The position numbers and the translations under genes were made by a program. Positions 7,240-14,084 of a stretch of DNA of 24,081 nt are shown here, in pieces. The DNA comes from an uncultured Actinomycetes bacterium (lineage in GTDB: Bacteria > Actinomycetota > Thermoleophilia > Gaiellales > F1-60-MAGs149). Within the stretch, counting starts at the first letter, position 1. Every line of letters starts with the position of its first letter. The DNA lies in NCBI GenBank assembly GCA_903873565.1, contig CAIQOY010000161.1, positions 1 to 24,081 of the forward strand. The letters are read 5' to 3'. Below the pieces are notes generated by a model. The model saw nothing but the letters and a program-made list of their open reading frames with translations, had not been told where the DNA came from and made no database searches.

Positions 7240-8586
7240 ATGCCCCGCACAACCGACGAGCTGATCGAGGAGCTGTGCGCGTACCTGCGCATCCCGTCGA
7301 TCTCCTCCGGCGACGGCGACCCCGCCGACATCGCCCGGGCGGCCGACTGGGTCGCCGACCGGATCCGCGCCGCCGGCGGCACCGCGGAGGTGCTGCCGAC
7401 CGCCGCCAACCCGCTCGTGGTGGGCGCGATCCCGGCCTCGCGTGAGCCCGCGCCGCGCGTCCTGCTCTACGGGCACTACGACGTGCAGACGGTGGCCCCG
7501 CTCGACGCCTGGACGAGCCCGCCCTTCGAGCCGGCGATCCGCGACGGCGCGGTCTACGCCCGCGGCGCCTCCGACGACAAGGGCAACTTCCACGCGCTGC
7601 TCGCCGGCGCCGCCGACCTCGCGGCCGACGGCGCCCTGCCCGTGCACCTGACCGTCGTCCTCGACGGCGAGGAGGAGATCGGCGGCCACTCCGTGATCGA
7701 CTGGATCGACGCGCAGCCCGCCGGCGCGTACGACGCCGCCGTCGTCTTCGACGCGGGCTTCGTCGAGCCGGGCCGCCCCGCGATCGAGATCGGCGTGCGC
7801 GGGGTGATCACCGGCACCGTGACGGTGCGGACCGGCGAGCGCGACGCGCACTCGGGCCTCTACGGCGGCGCGGCCCTCAACGCCGCCCACGTCCTCAGCC
7901 GGCTGATCGCCGAGCTCGAGCCCGGCCCCGACGGGCGCCTGCCCGAGCCGCTGATGGCCGGCGTCGAGCCGCCCGCGGCCGCCGAGGCCGAGACCTGGGC
8001 GACCCTGCCCGACCCCGCCGGCGAGCTGGCGATCGCGGGCATCGCCCCGAAGGGCCCCGAGGCCCTCGCCGACTACTACCTGCGCACCACCGCGCTGCCC
8101 ACCTTCGACGTCAACGCGATCACCTGCCGCGACGCGGGCGCCAACCGCACGATCGTGCCCTGCGAGGCGACCGCCGCGATCTCGTTCCGGCTCGTCGGCG
8201 GCCAGGACTCGAGCGCCTTCTGGGCGGCCGTGCAGGAGATCCTGCACGAGCGGGCCCCGGCCGGCGCCGAGCTCTCGTTCGCGCTGCGCGGCCGCTCCGA
8301 CGGCGCCGCCTTCGACCCCGACCTGCCGGCCGTGCGCCTCGCGCGGGCCGCCGTCGAGGAGGCCACCGGCATGCCCTGCGCCGTGACGCGCTCCGGCGGC
8401 GCCATCCCGCTCGTCACCGCGCTGGCCGGCAAGGGCGTGCCCACGGTGCTGACGGGCTGCGCGCTGCCGAACGACCGCATCCACGCCCCCGACGAGCACC
8501 TGCGCGTCGAGCAGTACGCGCTCGGCGTCGAGATGGCCCGGGCGATCCTGACCGCCTTCGGGGGGCTCGGCGACGGCGCGGCCTAG
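7240..8586 (+). CDS. M20 family metallopeptidase, CNDP-type dipeptidase
   Basis: Predicted di-zinc amino- or dipeptidase of 448 residues. Metal and catalytic residues are in the M20 pattern: YGHYDVQ (His79, Asp81), ARGASDDKG (Asp112), the Glu pair in LDGEEEIGGHS (about 144-145), FDAGF (Asp171), and the final His in NDRIHAPDEH near the C-terminus. The dimerisation-lid His motif ERDAHSGLYGG is typical of the carnosinase/CNDP-like branch, which cuts dipeptides. No signal peptide, so cytosolic. The exact substrate cannot be read from the sequence. It is followed after 69 bp by the creatininase-family gene on the same strand, which has its own ribosome-binding site. A role in peptide or amide salvage is an inference. 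Confidence 0.9.
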   Translation: MPRTTDELIEELCAYLRIPSISSGDGDPADIARAADWVADRIRAAGGTAEVLPTAANPLVVGAIPASREPAPRVLLYGHYDVQTVAPLDAWTSPPFEPAIRDGAVYARGASDDKGNFHALLAGAADLAADGALPVHLTVVLDGEEEIGGHSVIDWIDAQPAGAYDAAVVFDAGFVEPGRPAIEIGVRGVITGTVTVRTGERDAHSGLYGGAALNAAHVLSRLIAELEPGPDGRLPEPLMAGVEPPAAAEAETWATLPDPAGELAIAGIAPKGPEALADYYLRTTALPTFDVNAITCRDAGANRTIVPCEATAAISFRLVGGQDSSAFWAAVQEILHERAPAGAELSFALRGRSDGAAFDPDLPAVRLARAAVEEATGMPCAVTRSGGAIPLVTALAGKGVPTVLTGCALPNDRIHAPDEHLRVEQYALGVEMARAILTAFGGLGDGAA

Positions 8587-8614
8587 GCGCCCGGCCCGGC
8601 CCGCGCCGCGCTGC

Positions 8615-8620
8615 TAGCGT
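8615..8620 (+). promoter_or_regulatory. Putative -10 box (TAGCGT) before the creatininase-family gene
   Basis: TAGCGT in GCTAGCGT fits TANNNT and sits 35 nt before the ATG at 8656, leaving a short leader that holds GGAGG at 8641-8645. It would allow expression apart from the upstream dipeptidase. No -35 box is evident. Confidence 0.3.
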
Positions 8621-8640
8621 CCGCGGCGAGAGGCGAATCC

Positions 8641-8645
8641 GGAGG
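8641..8645 (+). promoter_or_regulatory. Ribosome-binding site GGAGG of the creatininase-family gene
   Basis: GGAGG lies 10 nt before the ATG at 8656 and supports that start. Confidence 0.6.
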
Positions 8646-8655
8646 GAGCGGCCCG

Positions 8656-9417
8656 ATGAAGTCCGTGCAGATGGAGCTGATGACGTCGCGGGAGTTCACC
8701 GCGGCGGGGTTCACGGCGGCGATCGTCCCGCTCGGCGCGGTCGAGAGCCACGGGGACCACATGCCGATGGGCACGGACGGGTTCTCGGCCCACGCCCTGG
8801 CCGTGCGGATCGCCGAGCGCCTCGAGCGCACGATGGTGCTGCCCGCCAACTTCCTGGGCATGAGCGGCCACTACCGCCACCAGCCGATGTGCATCAGCCT
8901 CAGCGCCGACACGCAGACCCGCGTGGTCCGCGACGTGATCGAGTCGCTCCGCCACTGGGGCATCGAGCGGGTCCTGCTCCTCAACGCGCACGACGGCAAC
9001 ATCCCCTCGATCGAGGTCGCGGCCCGCGACGCGAAGATCGCGCACCCCGAGATGAGCATCGCCACGATCGACTGGTGGGTGATCACGAACCAGCGCCTCC
9101 CCGCCGACACCTTCGAGGTCTGGGGCGGCTGGGGCCACGCCGGCGAGGTCGAGACGTCGCTCGGGCTCGCGCTGTTCCCCGATCTGATGCAGATGGAGCA
9201 CGCGCAGGGCCAGGTGCCGCAGGTCGACCCGTACGTGAAGGAGATCTGGCTGTTCGAGGAGCTGACCGCCTACGGCGCGTCGGGCGCCCCGAAGCGCGGC
9301 ACGGCCGCGAAGGGCGAGCTGATCGTCGACACCGTGATCGACTACATGGTCCCGTACATGCGGCGCTTCGAGGACCACGGGCTCGACCACGCCCCCACAG
9401 ACGAGCCCGAGCGCTGA
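8656..9417 (+). CDS. Creatininase-family amidohydrolase
   Basis: 253-residue cytosolic metal-dependent amidase of the creatininase/MftE/ArfB family. The metal ligands can be read off: Glu30 and His32 in PLGAVESHGDHMPMGTD, Asp41 in the same block, His112 in LLLNAHDGN (usual form NGHGGN), and Glu164 in HAGEVETS. The family includes creatinine hydrolase, the mycofactocin peptidase MftE and a formamide hydrolase of flavin/deazaflavin synthesis. None of the partner genes of those pathways is nearby, so the substrate stays open. The change from NGHGGN to NAHDGN is a small departure close to the metal His. It ends 9 bp before the convergent nitrilase gene, leaving no room for a classical terminator. 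Confidence 0.88.
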   Translation: MKSVQMELMTSREFTAAGFTAAIVPLGAVESHGDHMPMGTDGFSAHALAVRIAERLERTMVLPANFLGMSGHYRHQPMCISLSADTQTRVVRDVIESLRHWGIERVLLLNAHDGNIPSIEVAARDAKIAHPEMSIATIDWWVITNQRLPADTFEVWGGWGHAGEVETSLGLALFPDLMQMEHAQGQVPQVDPYVKEIWLFEELTAYGASGAPKRGTAAKGELIVDTVIDYMVPYMRRFEDHGLDHAPTDEPER

Positions 9418-9426
9418 GGCGCCGGC

Positions 9427-10263
9427 CTACCGCGCGCGGCCGTCGGGGTCGAGCGCGTAGGCCTCGGGCCGGCGCGCGCTCAGGACCGGGATCCGCCGAC
9501 GCATGTCGGCGACGCGCTCCCGGTCGATCTCCGCGACGCAGATGCCCTCGCCGTCGCCGGCGTTGGCGATCACGATCCCCCACGGGTCGATGATCATCGA
9601 GCGGGCGTAGCGCGGGCTGCCGTCCCAGACGCCGTGCTGGTTGGCGGCGATCACGTAGGCGCCGTTCTCGATCGCGCGCGCCCGCAGGAGCACCTCCCAG
9701 TGGTCGCGCCCGGTGGCCATCGTGAAGCCCGCCGGCACCATGAAGGCCTCGGCGCCGGCCAGCGCGAGCTCGCGGTACTGCTCGGGGAAGCGCAGGTCGT
9801 AGCAGATGGTCAGGCCCATCGGCCAGCCGGCGATCTCGGCGAGGACGAGCCGGTCGCCCGGCTTGTTGGCCGCCGACTCCCGCGCGGCCGCGCCCTCGAC
9901 GTCGATGTCGAACATGTGGATCTTGCGGTACGTGGCGACCCGCTCGCCCGCCGGGTCGAAGACGAGCGTCGTGTTGGACGCGCGCACCCCGGGCTCCGTG
10001 TCCTCGCCGATCGAGCCGCCGTGGAGCCAGACGCCGTGCTGCCGGGCCCAGCCCGCCATCGCCTGCGCGGTCTCGCCGTCGAGCGCCTCGGCCTGCGCGA
10101 TCATCAGGTCGTCCGGGCCCGTGCCGTTCCAGCGCTCGGGCAGCGAGATCACCTCGGCGCCGCGCGCGGCCGCGCGGGCGACGAGCCGCTCCGCCGCCTC
10201 CAGGTTGTCGGCGAGGGGCCGGTCCGCGTGCATCTGCACGCAGGCGACGACCGTGCCGCTCAT
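9427..10263 (-). CDS. Nitrilase-superfamily carbon-nitrogen hydrolase (Nit1/Nit2-like amidase)
   Basis: 278-residue cytosolic amidase with the complete Glu-Lys-Cys triad: Glu43 in LPERWNG, Lys114 in YRKIHMFD and Cys154 in LTICYDLRFPE. The segments SNTTLVFDPAGERVATYRK, MVPAGFTMATGRDHWEVLLR and YARSMIIDPWGIV place it near the Nit2/omega-amidase or deaminated-glutathione amidase branch, which repairs or hydrolyses small omega-amides. The start ATG (10261-10263) overlaps the stop of the upstream lipoprotein gene by four bases (ATGA), so the two are translated together, although their functions are not obviously linked. Substrate assignment within the superfamily is not possible from motifs alone. 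Confidence 0.92.
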   Translation of the reverse strand: MSGTVVACVQMHADRPLADNLEAAERLVARAAARGAEVISLPERWNGTGPDDLMIAQAEALDGETAQAMAGWARQHGVWLHGGSIGEDTEPGVRASNTTLVFDPAGERVATYRKIHMFDIDVEGAAARESAANKPGDRLVLAEIAGWPMGLTICYDLRFPEQYRELALAGAEAFMVPAGFTMATGRDHWEVLLRARAIENGAYVIAANQHGVWDGSPRYARSMIIDPWGIVIANAGDGEGICVAEIDRERVADMRRRIPVLSARRPEAYALDPDGRAR

Positions 10264-11186
10264 GCGCTCTCGCCGGTGGCGCCGCCCCCGAGCCCGTCGA
10301 GCAGGCCACCGAGGTCGCCCAGATCGCCGAGCTGGCCGCCCAGGTCCCCGAGGTCGCCGAGCTGGTCGCCCAGCAGCGTGACCAGGAGGTCGGTGATCGG
10401 CTGCGCGCCCTGCGGCGGGGTCACCTCGACCGCCTCCGCCGGCACGACCGTGAGGTCGATCTTCACGTCGCCGCCCGCGGCCTGGTCGGCCGCCCCGTCC
10501 GTGCTGACCATGATGCGGCGCACGACGCCGTCCTCGCGCGAGATCCAGACCGAGACCTCGGCCTGCGCCTCGGCGAGGCCCTGCAGGTCGAGCGGCAGGC
10601 CGAGGCCCTCGCCGGCGCCCTGCAGCTGGTCGGTCAGGCCCGGGGCCGGGTTGAAGCGGCCGTCGATGCGGTCGCACTCGACGCCCTCGACCTCCTCGAC
10701 CGCCGTCGCCTTCGGGTCGACCACGACCTCGTCGAGCGGGCCGATCGCGCCCCCGAGGCCGGCGAAGTCGATCCCGAGCGGCTGGCCGAGCTCGTACCAC
10801 TGGTCGCCGACCTGCAGCCACGTGTTGTCGCCGTTGGCGCGGAAGGCCAGCGCGATGTTGGCCGGGCCCGCCGTGATCTTGGCGTCGCCCGTCACGCCGG
10901 TCGCCGCGTCGCCCTCGGTCGTGGCCTCGATCTGGATCGGACCGCCGAGCAGCCCGCCGAGCGGGTCGTCCTGCGCGGCGTCGCCCTCCTGCGGCGCGGC
11001 ATCGCCCGGCGTGAACTCCACCAGGAGCTTCGAGGCGTTCGGGCCGGGCGGCGGCAGCGTCGCCTCGGCGAGGACCGCCTGCGGGTCGTCGGCGAGCTTC
11101 GAGCCGCCGCACGCGGCGAGGACGGAGGCGGCGAGGATCGCGAGCGCGATCAGCGCCAGGGCGGGGATGCGGGAGGGTCGCGGCAT
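10260..11186 (-). CDS. Lipoprotein, LppX/LprG-like, with Gly-Asp-Leu repeat tail
   Basis: 308 residues with a lipoprotein signal ending in the lipobox LAAC (Cys26) and a GGSK linker. The body contains segments such as DAKITAGPANIALAFRANGDNTWLQVGDQWYELG split by short turns, and VSVWISREDGVVRRIMVS. This resembles the LppX/LprAFG or LolA-like half-barrel lipoproteins of actinobacteria, which bind lipids at the cell surface; the similarity is by pattern only. The C-terminus carries two tandem copies of the decapeptide QLGDLGDLGG (residues 275-294). It ends in an ATGA overlap with the nitrilase gene. A CAGAAT hexamer 6 nt before the ATG suggests a leaderless start. Confidence 0.65.
   Translation of the reverse strand: MPRPSRIPALALIALAILAASVLAACGGSKLADDPQAVLAEATLPPPGPNASKLLVEFTPGDAAPQEGDAAQDDPLGGLLGGPIQIEATTEGDAATGVTGDAKITAGPANIALAFRANGDNTWLQVGDQWYELGQPLGIDFAGLGGAIGPLDEVVVDPKATAVEEVEGVECDRIDGRFNPAPGLTDQLQGAGEGLGLPLDLQGLAEAQAEVSVWISREDGVVRRIMVSTDGAADQAAGGDVKIDLTVVPAEAVEVTPPQGAQPITDLLVTLLGDQLGDLGDLGGQLGDLGDLGGLLDGLGGGATGESA
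10305..10364 (-). repeat. Tandem 30-bp coding repeat (QLGDLGDLGG twice)
   Basis: Two adjacent copies of a decapeptide-coding unit near the end of the lipoprotein gene. The amino acids are identical while the codons differ slightly, so the repeat seems kept at protein level. It is followed by a partial third unit (LLDGLGG). Confidence 0.75.
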
Positions 11187-11192
11187 GGGCCC

Positions 11193-11198
11193 ATTCTG
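11193..11198 (-). promoter_or_regulatory. Putative -10 box (CAGAAT) for the lipoprotein-nitrilase pair
   Basis: CAGAAT matches TATAAT at four of six positions and ends 6 nt before the lipoprotein ATG. Transcription would begin at or next to the start codon. No Shine-Dalgarno is present. Confidence 0.35.
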
Positions 11199-11240
11199 AC
11201 GGACATCCGGCCGTCGTGCGCGGCCCGGGGCGACGTGGTC

Positions 11241-11355
11241 CCAGAAGTCTAAAATGTGACATCAGGTGCGTGAAAACCCGTCTTCACATTCGGTTTTCAC
11301 GAACTGGTGCTATTTGACTGCCACGGGACGTTGTGACATATGACATTCTTTGGGC
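11241..11355. promoter_or_regulatory. AT-rich control region with repeats before the HTH/coiled-coil gene
   Basis: Hand count gives 54 G/C in 115 bases (47%), far below the coding DNA around it. It holds two exact TGTGACAT copies (11255-11262 and 11332-11339), an inverted ATGTGA/TCACAT pair (11254-11259 and 11284-11289), and a perfect 10-bp inverted repeat (11269-11278 and 11292-11301, 13-nt loop). A plausible promoter for the plus strand is TTGACT at 11314-11319 with TATGAC at 11339-11344 (19-nt spacer), which would leave a leader of about five bases before the ATG at 11356. The second TGTGACAT overlaps that -10 box, as an operator would. Confidence 0.5.
11269..11301. repeat. Perfect 10-bp inverted repeat (CGTGAAAACC ... 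GGTTTTCACG)
   Basis: Arms 11269-11278 and 11292-11301 are exact reverse complements with a 13-nt loop. It may be a protein-binding operator or a cruciform-forming site. It lies upstream of the putative promoter, so it is not a terminator for either flanking gene. Confidence 0.75.
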
Positions 11356-11787
11356 ATGGCCACTTCCACGAACGGCGCGTCGGCCAACGGCGCCGCCACC
11401 AAGAAGCCCGCCCACGGCGACATCGGCCGGCAGACGTACGAGGACGTCCGCGCGCTGGTGGAGCAGGGCATGAAGAAGACCGAGGCGTTCGCCAAGGTCG
11501 CGAAGCAGTCCGGCCGCTCCGCCAACACCGTCATGACGCAGTACTACCGGACGGCGCGCGAGCAGGTCGACGGCGGCGGCGTCCGCCGCACCGCCCGCAC
11601 CGCCCGCACCAGCGCCCGCACGGCGGCGAAGTCGGCGAACCAGCAGACCGAGCGGCTGATCAGCGAGGCGAAGACCGCGATCGACGCCCTGCAGGCGCAC
11701 ATCGCGGAGCTCGAGCGCGACCTCGAGCGCGCGACGCAGGAGTCGAAGGAGCTCGAGAAGATCCGCAAGGTGCTGCACAAGCGCTAG
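11356..11787 (+). CDS. Small HTH protein with Arg/Ala/Thr-rich linker and C-terminal coiled coil
   Basis: 143 residues; I do not recognise a named family. The N-terminal 20 residues are low-complexity (Ala, Ser, Thr, Asn, Gly, then Lys). Residues about 26-70 look like a three-helix HTH: TYEDVRALVEQG, KKTEAFAKVAKQSG, then a likely recognition helix SANTVMTQYYRTARE. Residues 77-94 are a basic Arg-Thr-Ala repeat tract (RRTARTARTSARTAAKSA) similar in character to histone-H1-like tails. Residues about 97-141 form a strongly predicted coiled coil (AHIAELERDLERATQESKEL within it). This suggests a dimeric or oligomeric DNA-binding protein, perhaps nucleoid-associated or an autoregulator. The ATG at 11356 has no Shine-Dalgarno and lies just after a putative -10 box, so it may be leaderless. 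A TTG six bases upstream is in frame but less likely. Confidence 0.75.
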   Translation: MATSTNGASANGAATKKPAHGDIGRQTYEDVRALVEQGMKKTEAFAKVAKQSGRSANTVMTQYYRTAREQVDGGGVRRTARTARTSARTAAKSANQQTERLISEAKTAIDALQAHIAELERDLERATQESKELEKIRKVLHKR

Positions 11788-11814
11788 GCGCGGCCGCTCC
11801 GCCACCGCTCGTCC

Positions 11815-11851
11815 CGACGGCGCCCCGGCCCCCGCGGCCCGGGCGCCGTCG
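11815..11851. terminator. Strong bidirectional hairpin between the HTH gene and rsgA
   Basis: Arms 11815-11830 and 11836-11851 pair over 16 bases with one mismatch around a 5-nt loop. It starts 27 bp after the HTH gene stop and lies 6 bp after the rsgA stop on the other strand, so it suits both convergent transcripts. No U tract is present, as is usual in high-GC actinobacteria. Confidence 0.65.
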
Positions 11852-11857
11852 TCGCTC

Positions 11858-12760
11858 TCAGCCCTCCTCGAGCTCGGCGAGGAGCTTGCGGTAGCTGGCC
11901 AGGCGCGCCGGGTCGACGTCCTCGGCCACGGCGCAGCCCGCCTCGCCGACGTGGCGGCAGTCGCGGAAGCGGCAGCGCTCCGCGGCCTCGGCCACGTCCG
12001 CGAAGGCGTGGCGCAGGTCGGACGGCTCGATGCCGGCCAGCGAGAAGCTGCGGATGCCGGGCAGGTCGATCAGGGCGCCCCCGTCGGGGGTGTCGAGCCA
12101 CGTCGCCGTGGTCGTGGTGTGGCGCCCCCGCCCCGACAGGTCGTGCACCGCGCCGGTCGCCTGGCCGCCCCCGGTCAGCGCGTTGACGAGCGTCGACTTG
12201 CCGACGCCGGAGTGCCCGACGACGGCCGCCGTGCGCCCCGCGATCAGCGCGCGCACGGCCTGCGCGCCGGCGGCGGTGCGCACGTCGACGCAGACCCCCT
12301 CCACCCCGATCAGCGCGTAGTCGGCGAGCACCTGGTCCGGCGGCTCGGCGGCGCGGTCGGCGAGGTCGCGCTTGGTGATCGCGAGCAGCGGCACCATCCC
12401 CCCGCGCCAGCCCGCCACGAGGATGCGGTCGATCAGGCCGCGGCGCAGCGGCGGGTCGGCGATCGCGGCCACGATCAGCACGCACTCGGCGTTGGCGGCC
12501 AGCACCTGCTCCTTCATCGCCCGCTCGCCCTCGGAGCGCATCCGCTGCTGGCGGCGCAGCTCGGTGGCGCGCTCCTCGATCACGTCGATGCGCGCGCCGC
12601 CGTCGGGCTCGAGCAGGAGGCCGACGCGGTCGCCCGCGACCGGGCGCCGGTCGAGCCGGCCCGCGAACTTGGCCACGCGCTCCTCCCCCGTGCCCGTGCG
12701 CACGGCGGCGAGCCCGCCGCCGACGGCGAGGACGATCCCGGGGACGAGCGAGTCGGCCAT
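11858..12760 (-). CDS. rsgA: Ribosome small-subunit GTPase RsgA
   Basis: Circularly permuted GTPase that checks late 30S maturation. 300 residues in the expected order: an OB-fold N-terminal domain (about 1-80), then the permuted G domain with G4 ITKRDL (128-133) before G1 GHSGVGKST (182-190), the G2 region GRGRHTTT (210-217) and G3 DLPGIRSF (232-239). The C-terminal zinc site is Cys263, Cys268, His270 and Cys276. It is divergent from the DUF3054 gene, with only 14 bp between the two ATGs. No Shine-Dalgarno is seen, but TACGAT lies 9 nt upstream as a possible -10 box, so a leaderless or nearly leaderless mRNA is likely. Confidence 0.96.
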   Translation of the reverse strand: MADSLVPGIVLAVGGGLAAVRTGTGEERVAKFAGRLDRRPVAGDRVGLLLEPDGGARIDVIEERATELRRQQRMRSEGERAMKEQVLAANAECVLIVAAIADPPLRRGLIDRILVAGWRGGMVPLLAITKRDLADRAAEPPDQVLADYALIGVEGVCVDVRTAAGAQAVRALIAGRTAAVVGHSGVGKSTLVNALTGGGQATGAVHDLSGRGRHTTTTATWLDTPDGGALIDLPGIRSFSLAGIEPSDLRHAFADVAEAAERCRFRDCRHVGEAGCAVAEDVDPARLASYRKLLAELEEG

Positions 12761-12762
12761 GC

Positions 12763-12775
12763 GAGAATCATCGTA
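12763..12775. promoter_or_regulatory. Overlapping divergent -10 boxes between rsgA and the DUF3054 gene
   Basis: GAGAAT at 12763-12768 (plus) ends 6 nt before the DUF3054 ATG. TACGAT at 12770-12775 (minus) ends 9 nt before the rsgA ATG. The intergenic gap is only 14 bp, so any -35 contacts must lie in the opposite gene's first codons. Confidence 0.35.
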
Positions 12776-13146
12776 TGGGCTGGCTCCTCGTGGACGTCGT
12801 CTGGATCCTGCTGTTCGCCCTGCTCGGGCGCGAGAGCCACGAGGGCGACACCGCGGCCCTCGCGGTGCTCGGCGTGGCCTGGCCTTTCCTCGCCGGCTAC
12901 GCGGCGACGGCCCTCGTCGTCGGCCTGCGCCGCAGCCCGCGCAGCCTCGGCCGCGGGGCCGTGGTCTGGCTCGGCACGGTGGCCGGCGGCATGGCGATCC
13001 GCACGGTGCTCGAGGGCCGGCTGCCCGAGACCGCGTTCATCGTCGTCGCGCTCGCCTTCCTCGGGGCGGGCCTCGTCGGCTGGCGGCTCGTCGCCCTGCT
13101 CGTCGGCCGCCGCCGCCGGGCGGCCGCGCAGCCCGACGAGGGCTAG
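12775..13146 (+). CDS. DUF3054 integral membrane protein
   Basis: 123 residues with four predicted membrane helices (about 3-18, 28-50, 61-79 and 86-110) and a short basic C-terminal tail (RRRRAAAQ). The first helix ends in FALLGRESHEGD, the Gly-Arg-x-Ser-His type signature of DUF3054 proteins found in actinobacteria and haloarchaea; their function is unknown. The ATG has no Shine-Dalgarno and is set by the 14-bp divergent gap with rsgA. Its TAG stop shares a CTAG palindrome with the stop of the convergent oxidoreductase gene. Confidence 0.8.
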   Translation: MGWLLVDVVWILLFALLGRESHEGDTAALAVLGVAWPFLAGYAATALVVGLRRSPRSLGRGAVVWLGTVAGGMAIRTVLEGRLPETAFIVVALAFLGAGLVGWRLVALLVGRRRRAAAQPDEG

Positions 13147-14081
13147 GGCCGCAGCAGCAGCTTGCCGCCGGCGCGGTTCTCGCGGATCCGGGCGACGGCG
13201 TCGTTCGCCTCCTCGAGCGGGAGCTCGTCGGCGATCACGGCCTCGAGCGTGCCGGCCGCGACGAGGGCGTAGAGCGCCTCCATCGAGCGGGCGGTCGCCG
13301 CGGGGGCCACCGGCAGCCCGCTGTAGCCGACCACGCGGGCGTTCTTGCGGTACATCTCCTGCGGCCCGAAGGCGAACTCGGGGCCGGCGCTCGCGCCGTA
13401 GAGGACGAGCGTGCCCTTGGCGGCCAGGAGCCGCACGCAGGGCGCGGCGAACGGGCCCGCCAGCGGGTCGAGGATCGCGTCGACGCCATCGGGCGCGACC
13501 TCGCGCACGGCCTCCTCGAGCGTGTCCGCCTCGGCCACCACCACGTCGTCGGCGTAGCGCGAGACCTGGCCGACCCGGTTCGGGGAGGTGGTCTGGGCGA
13601 TCACGCGCGCCCCGCGCGTGCGCGCGAGCTGCAGGGCGATCGTGGACACGCCGCCCGACGCCCCGAGGACCAGCACGGTCGAGCCGTCACCGACCTCGGC
13701 GAGGTCGAGGCAGTCCAGCGCGGTCACGCCGGGGATGCCGAGCGCCGCCGCGTCGCGGTCGTCGCAGCCGTCGGGGATCGCCGCCAGCGCGTCGGCGGGC
13801 ACCGCCACGCGCTCCGCCCACGCCCCGTCGCGGACGAGGCCCAGGCCCGCCCCGCGGAAGCCGACGCGGCGGCCGTCGGCCGTGCGGCCGACGCCCTCGC
13901 AGCCCGGCGTGCGCGGCAGGGGGCCGGCGACGGCCACGGCGCCCGCGCCGATCCAGACGTCGAGCGGGTTGACGGCGCCGTAGGCGACCTCGACCAGCTC
14001 CTCGCCGTCGCCGGCGACGGGATCGGGGACCTCCTCGACGGCGAGCGGCTCGCCGTAGGCGTGCTGGCGGACGGCGCGCAT
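13143..14081 (-). CDS. Zinc-free MDR-family NAD(P)H:quinone oxidoreductase-like dehydrogenase
   Basis: 312 residues with the GroES-like N-terminal half (YGAVNPLDVWIGAG, PRTPGCEGVG) and a Rossmann domain with dinucleotide motif VLVLGASGGVSTIALQLA. The Cys/His/Glu ligands of catalytic zinc in alcohol dehydrogenases are absent, which places it with quinone oxidoreductase/crotonyl reductase-like MDR proteins. The C-terminal ADELPLEEANDAVARIRENRAGGKLLL is typical. It starts 3 bp after the aldehyde dehydrogenase stop, so the two are co-transcribed and may share an aldehyde or ketone route. NADPH is the likely cofactor; the substrate is unknown. Confidence 0.88.
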   Translation of the reverse strand: MRAVRQHAYGEPLAVEEVPDPVAGDGEELVEVAYGAVNPLDVWIGAGAVAVAGPLPRTPGCEGVGRTADGRRVGFRGAGLGLVRDGAWAERVAVPADALAAIPDGCDDRDAAALGIPGVTALDCLDLAEVGDGSTVLVLGASGGVSTIALQLARTRGARVIAQTTSPNRVGQVSRYADDVVVAEADTLEEAVREVAPDGVDAILDPLAGPFAAPCVRLLAAKGTLVLYGASAGPEFAFGPQEMYRKNARVVGYSGLPVAPAATARSMEALYALVAAGTLEAVIADELPLEEANDAVARIRENRAGGKLLLRP

Positions 14082-14084
14082 GGC

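Noticed and set aside
3984..7445. Long plus-strand open frame (1153 codons) opposite mfd
   Set aside because: The opposite strand carries a complete, motif-perfect mfd. Long antisense frames are expected at this GC content, and the translated product is low-complexity (Ala, Arg, Gly, Leu, Val, Asp) with no domain.
3787..8499. Extension of the PpiC lipoprotein frame far upstream through mfd
   Set aside because: The signal peptide and lipobox fix the start at 3786. The upstream part is an out-of-frame reading of mfd and of the dipeptidase antisense strand.
8590..8612. GC-rich run after the dipeptidase stop considered as a terminator
   Set aside because: Repeated GGCCC/GCGCC units but no stem of useful length with a sensible loop.
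10290..10380. Possible CRISPR-like or tandem DNA repeat
   Set aside because: Only two coding units of 30 bp with no spacers; this is a protein repeat within the lipoprotein gene.
11269..11301. Inverted repeat taken as a rho-independent terminator
   Set aside because: Both flanking genes point away from it, so no transcript ends there. An operator or structural role is more likely.
11340..11894. Alternative plus-strand frame beginning MTFFGHGHF
   Set aside because: Out of frame with the HTH/coiled-coil protein and low-complexity after the first residues. It also runs into the terminator and rsgA.
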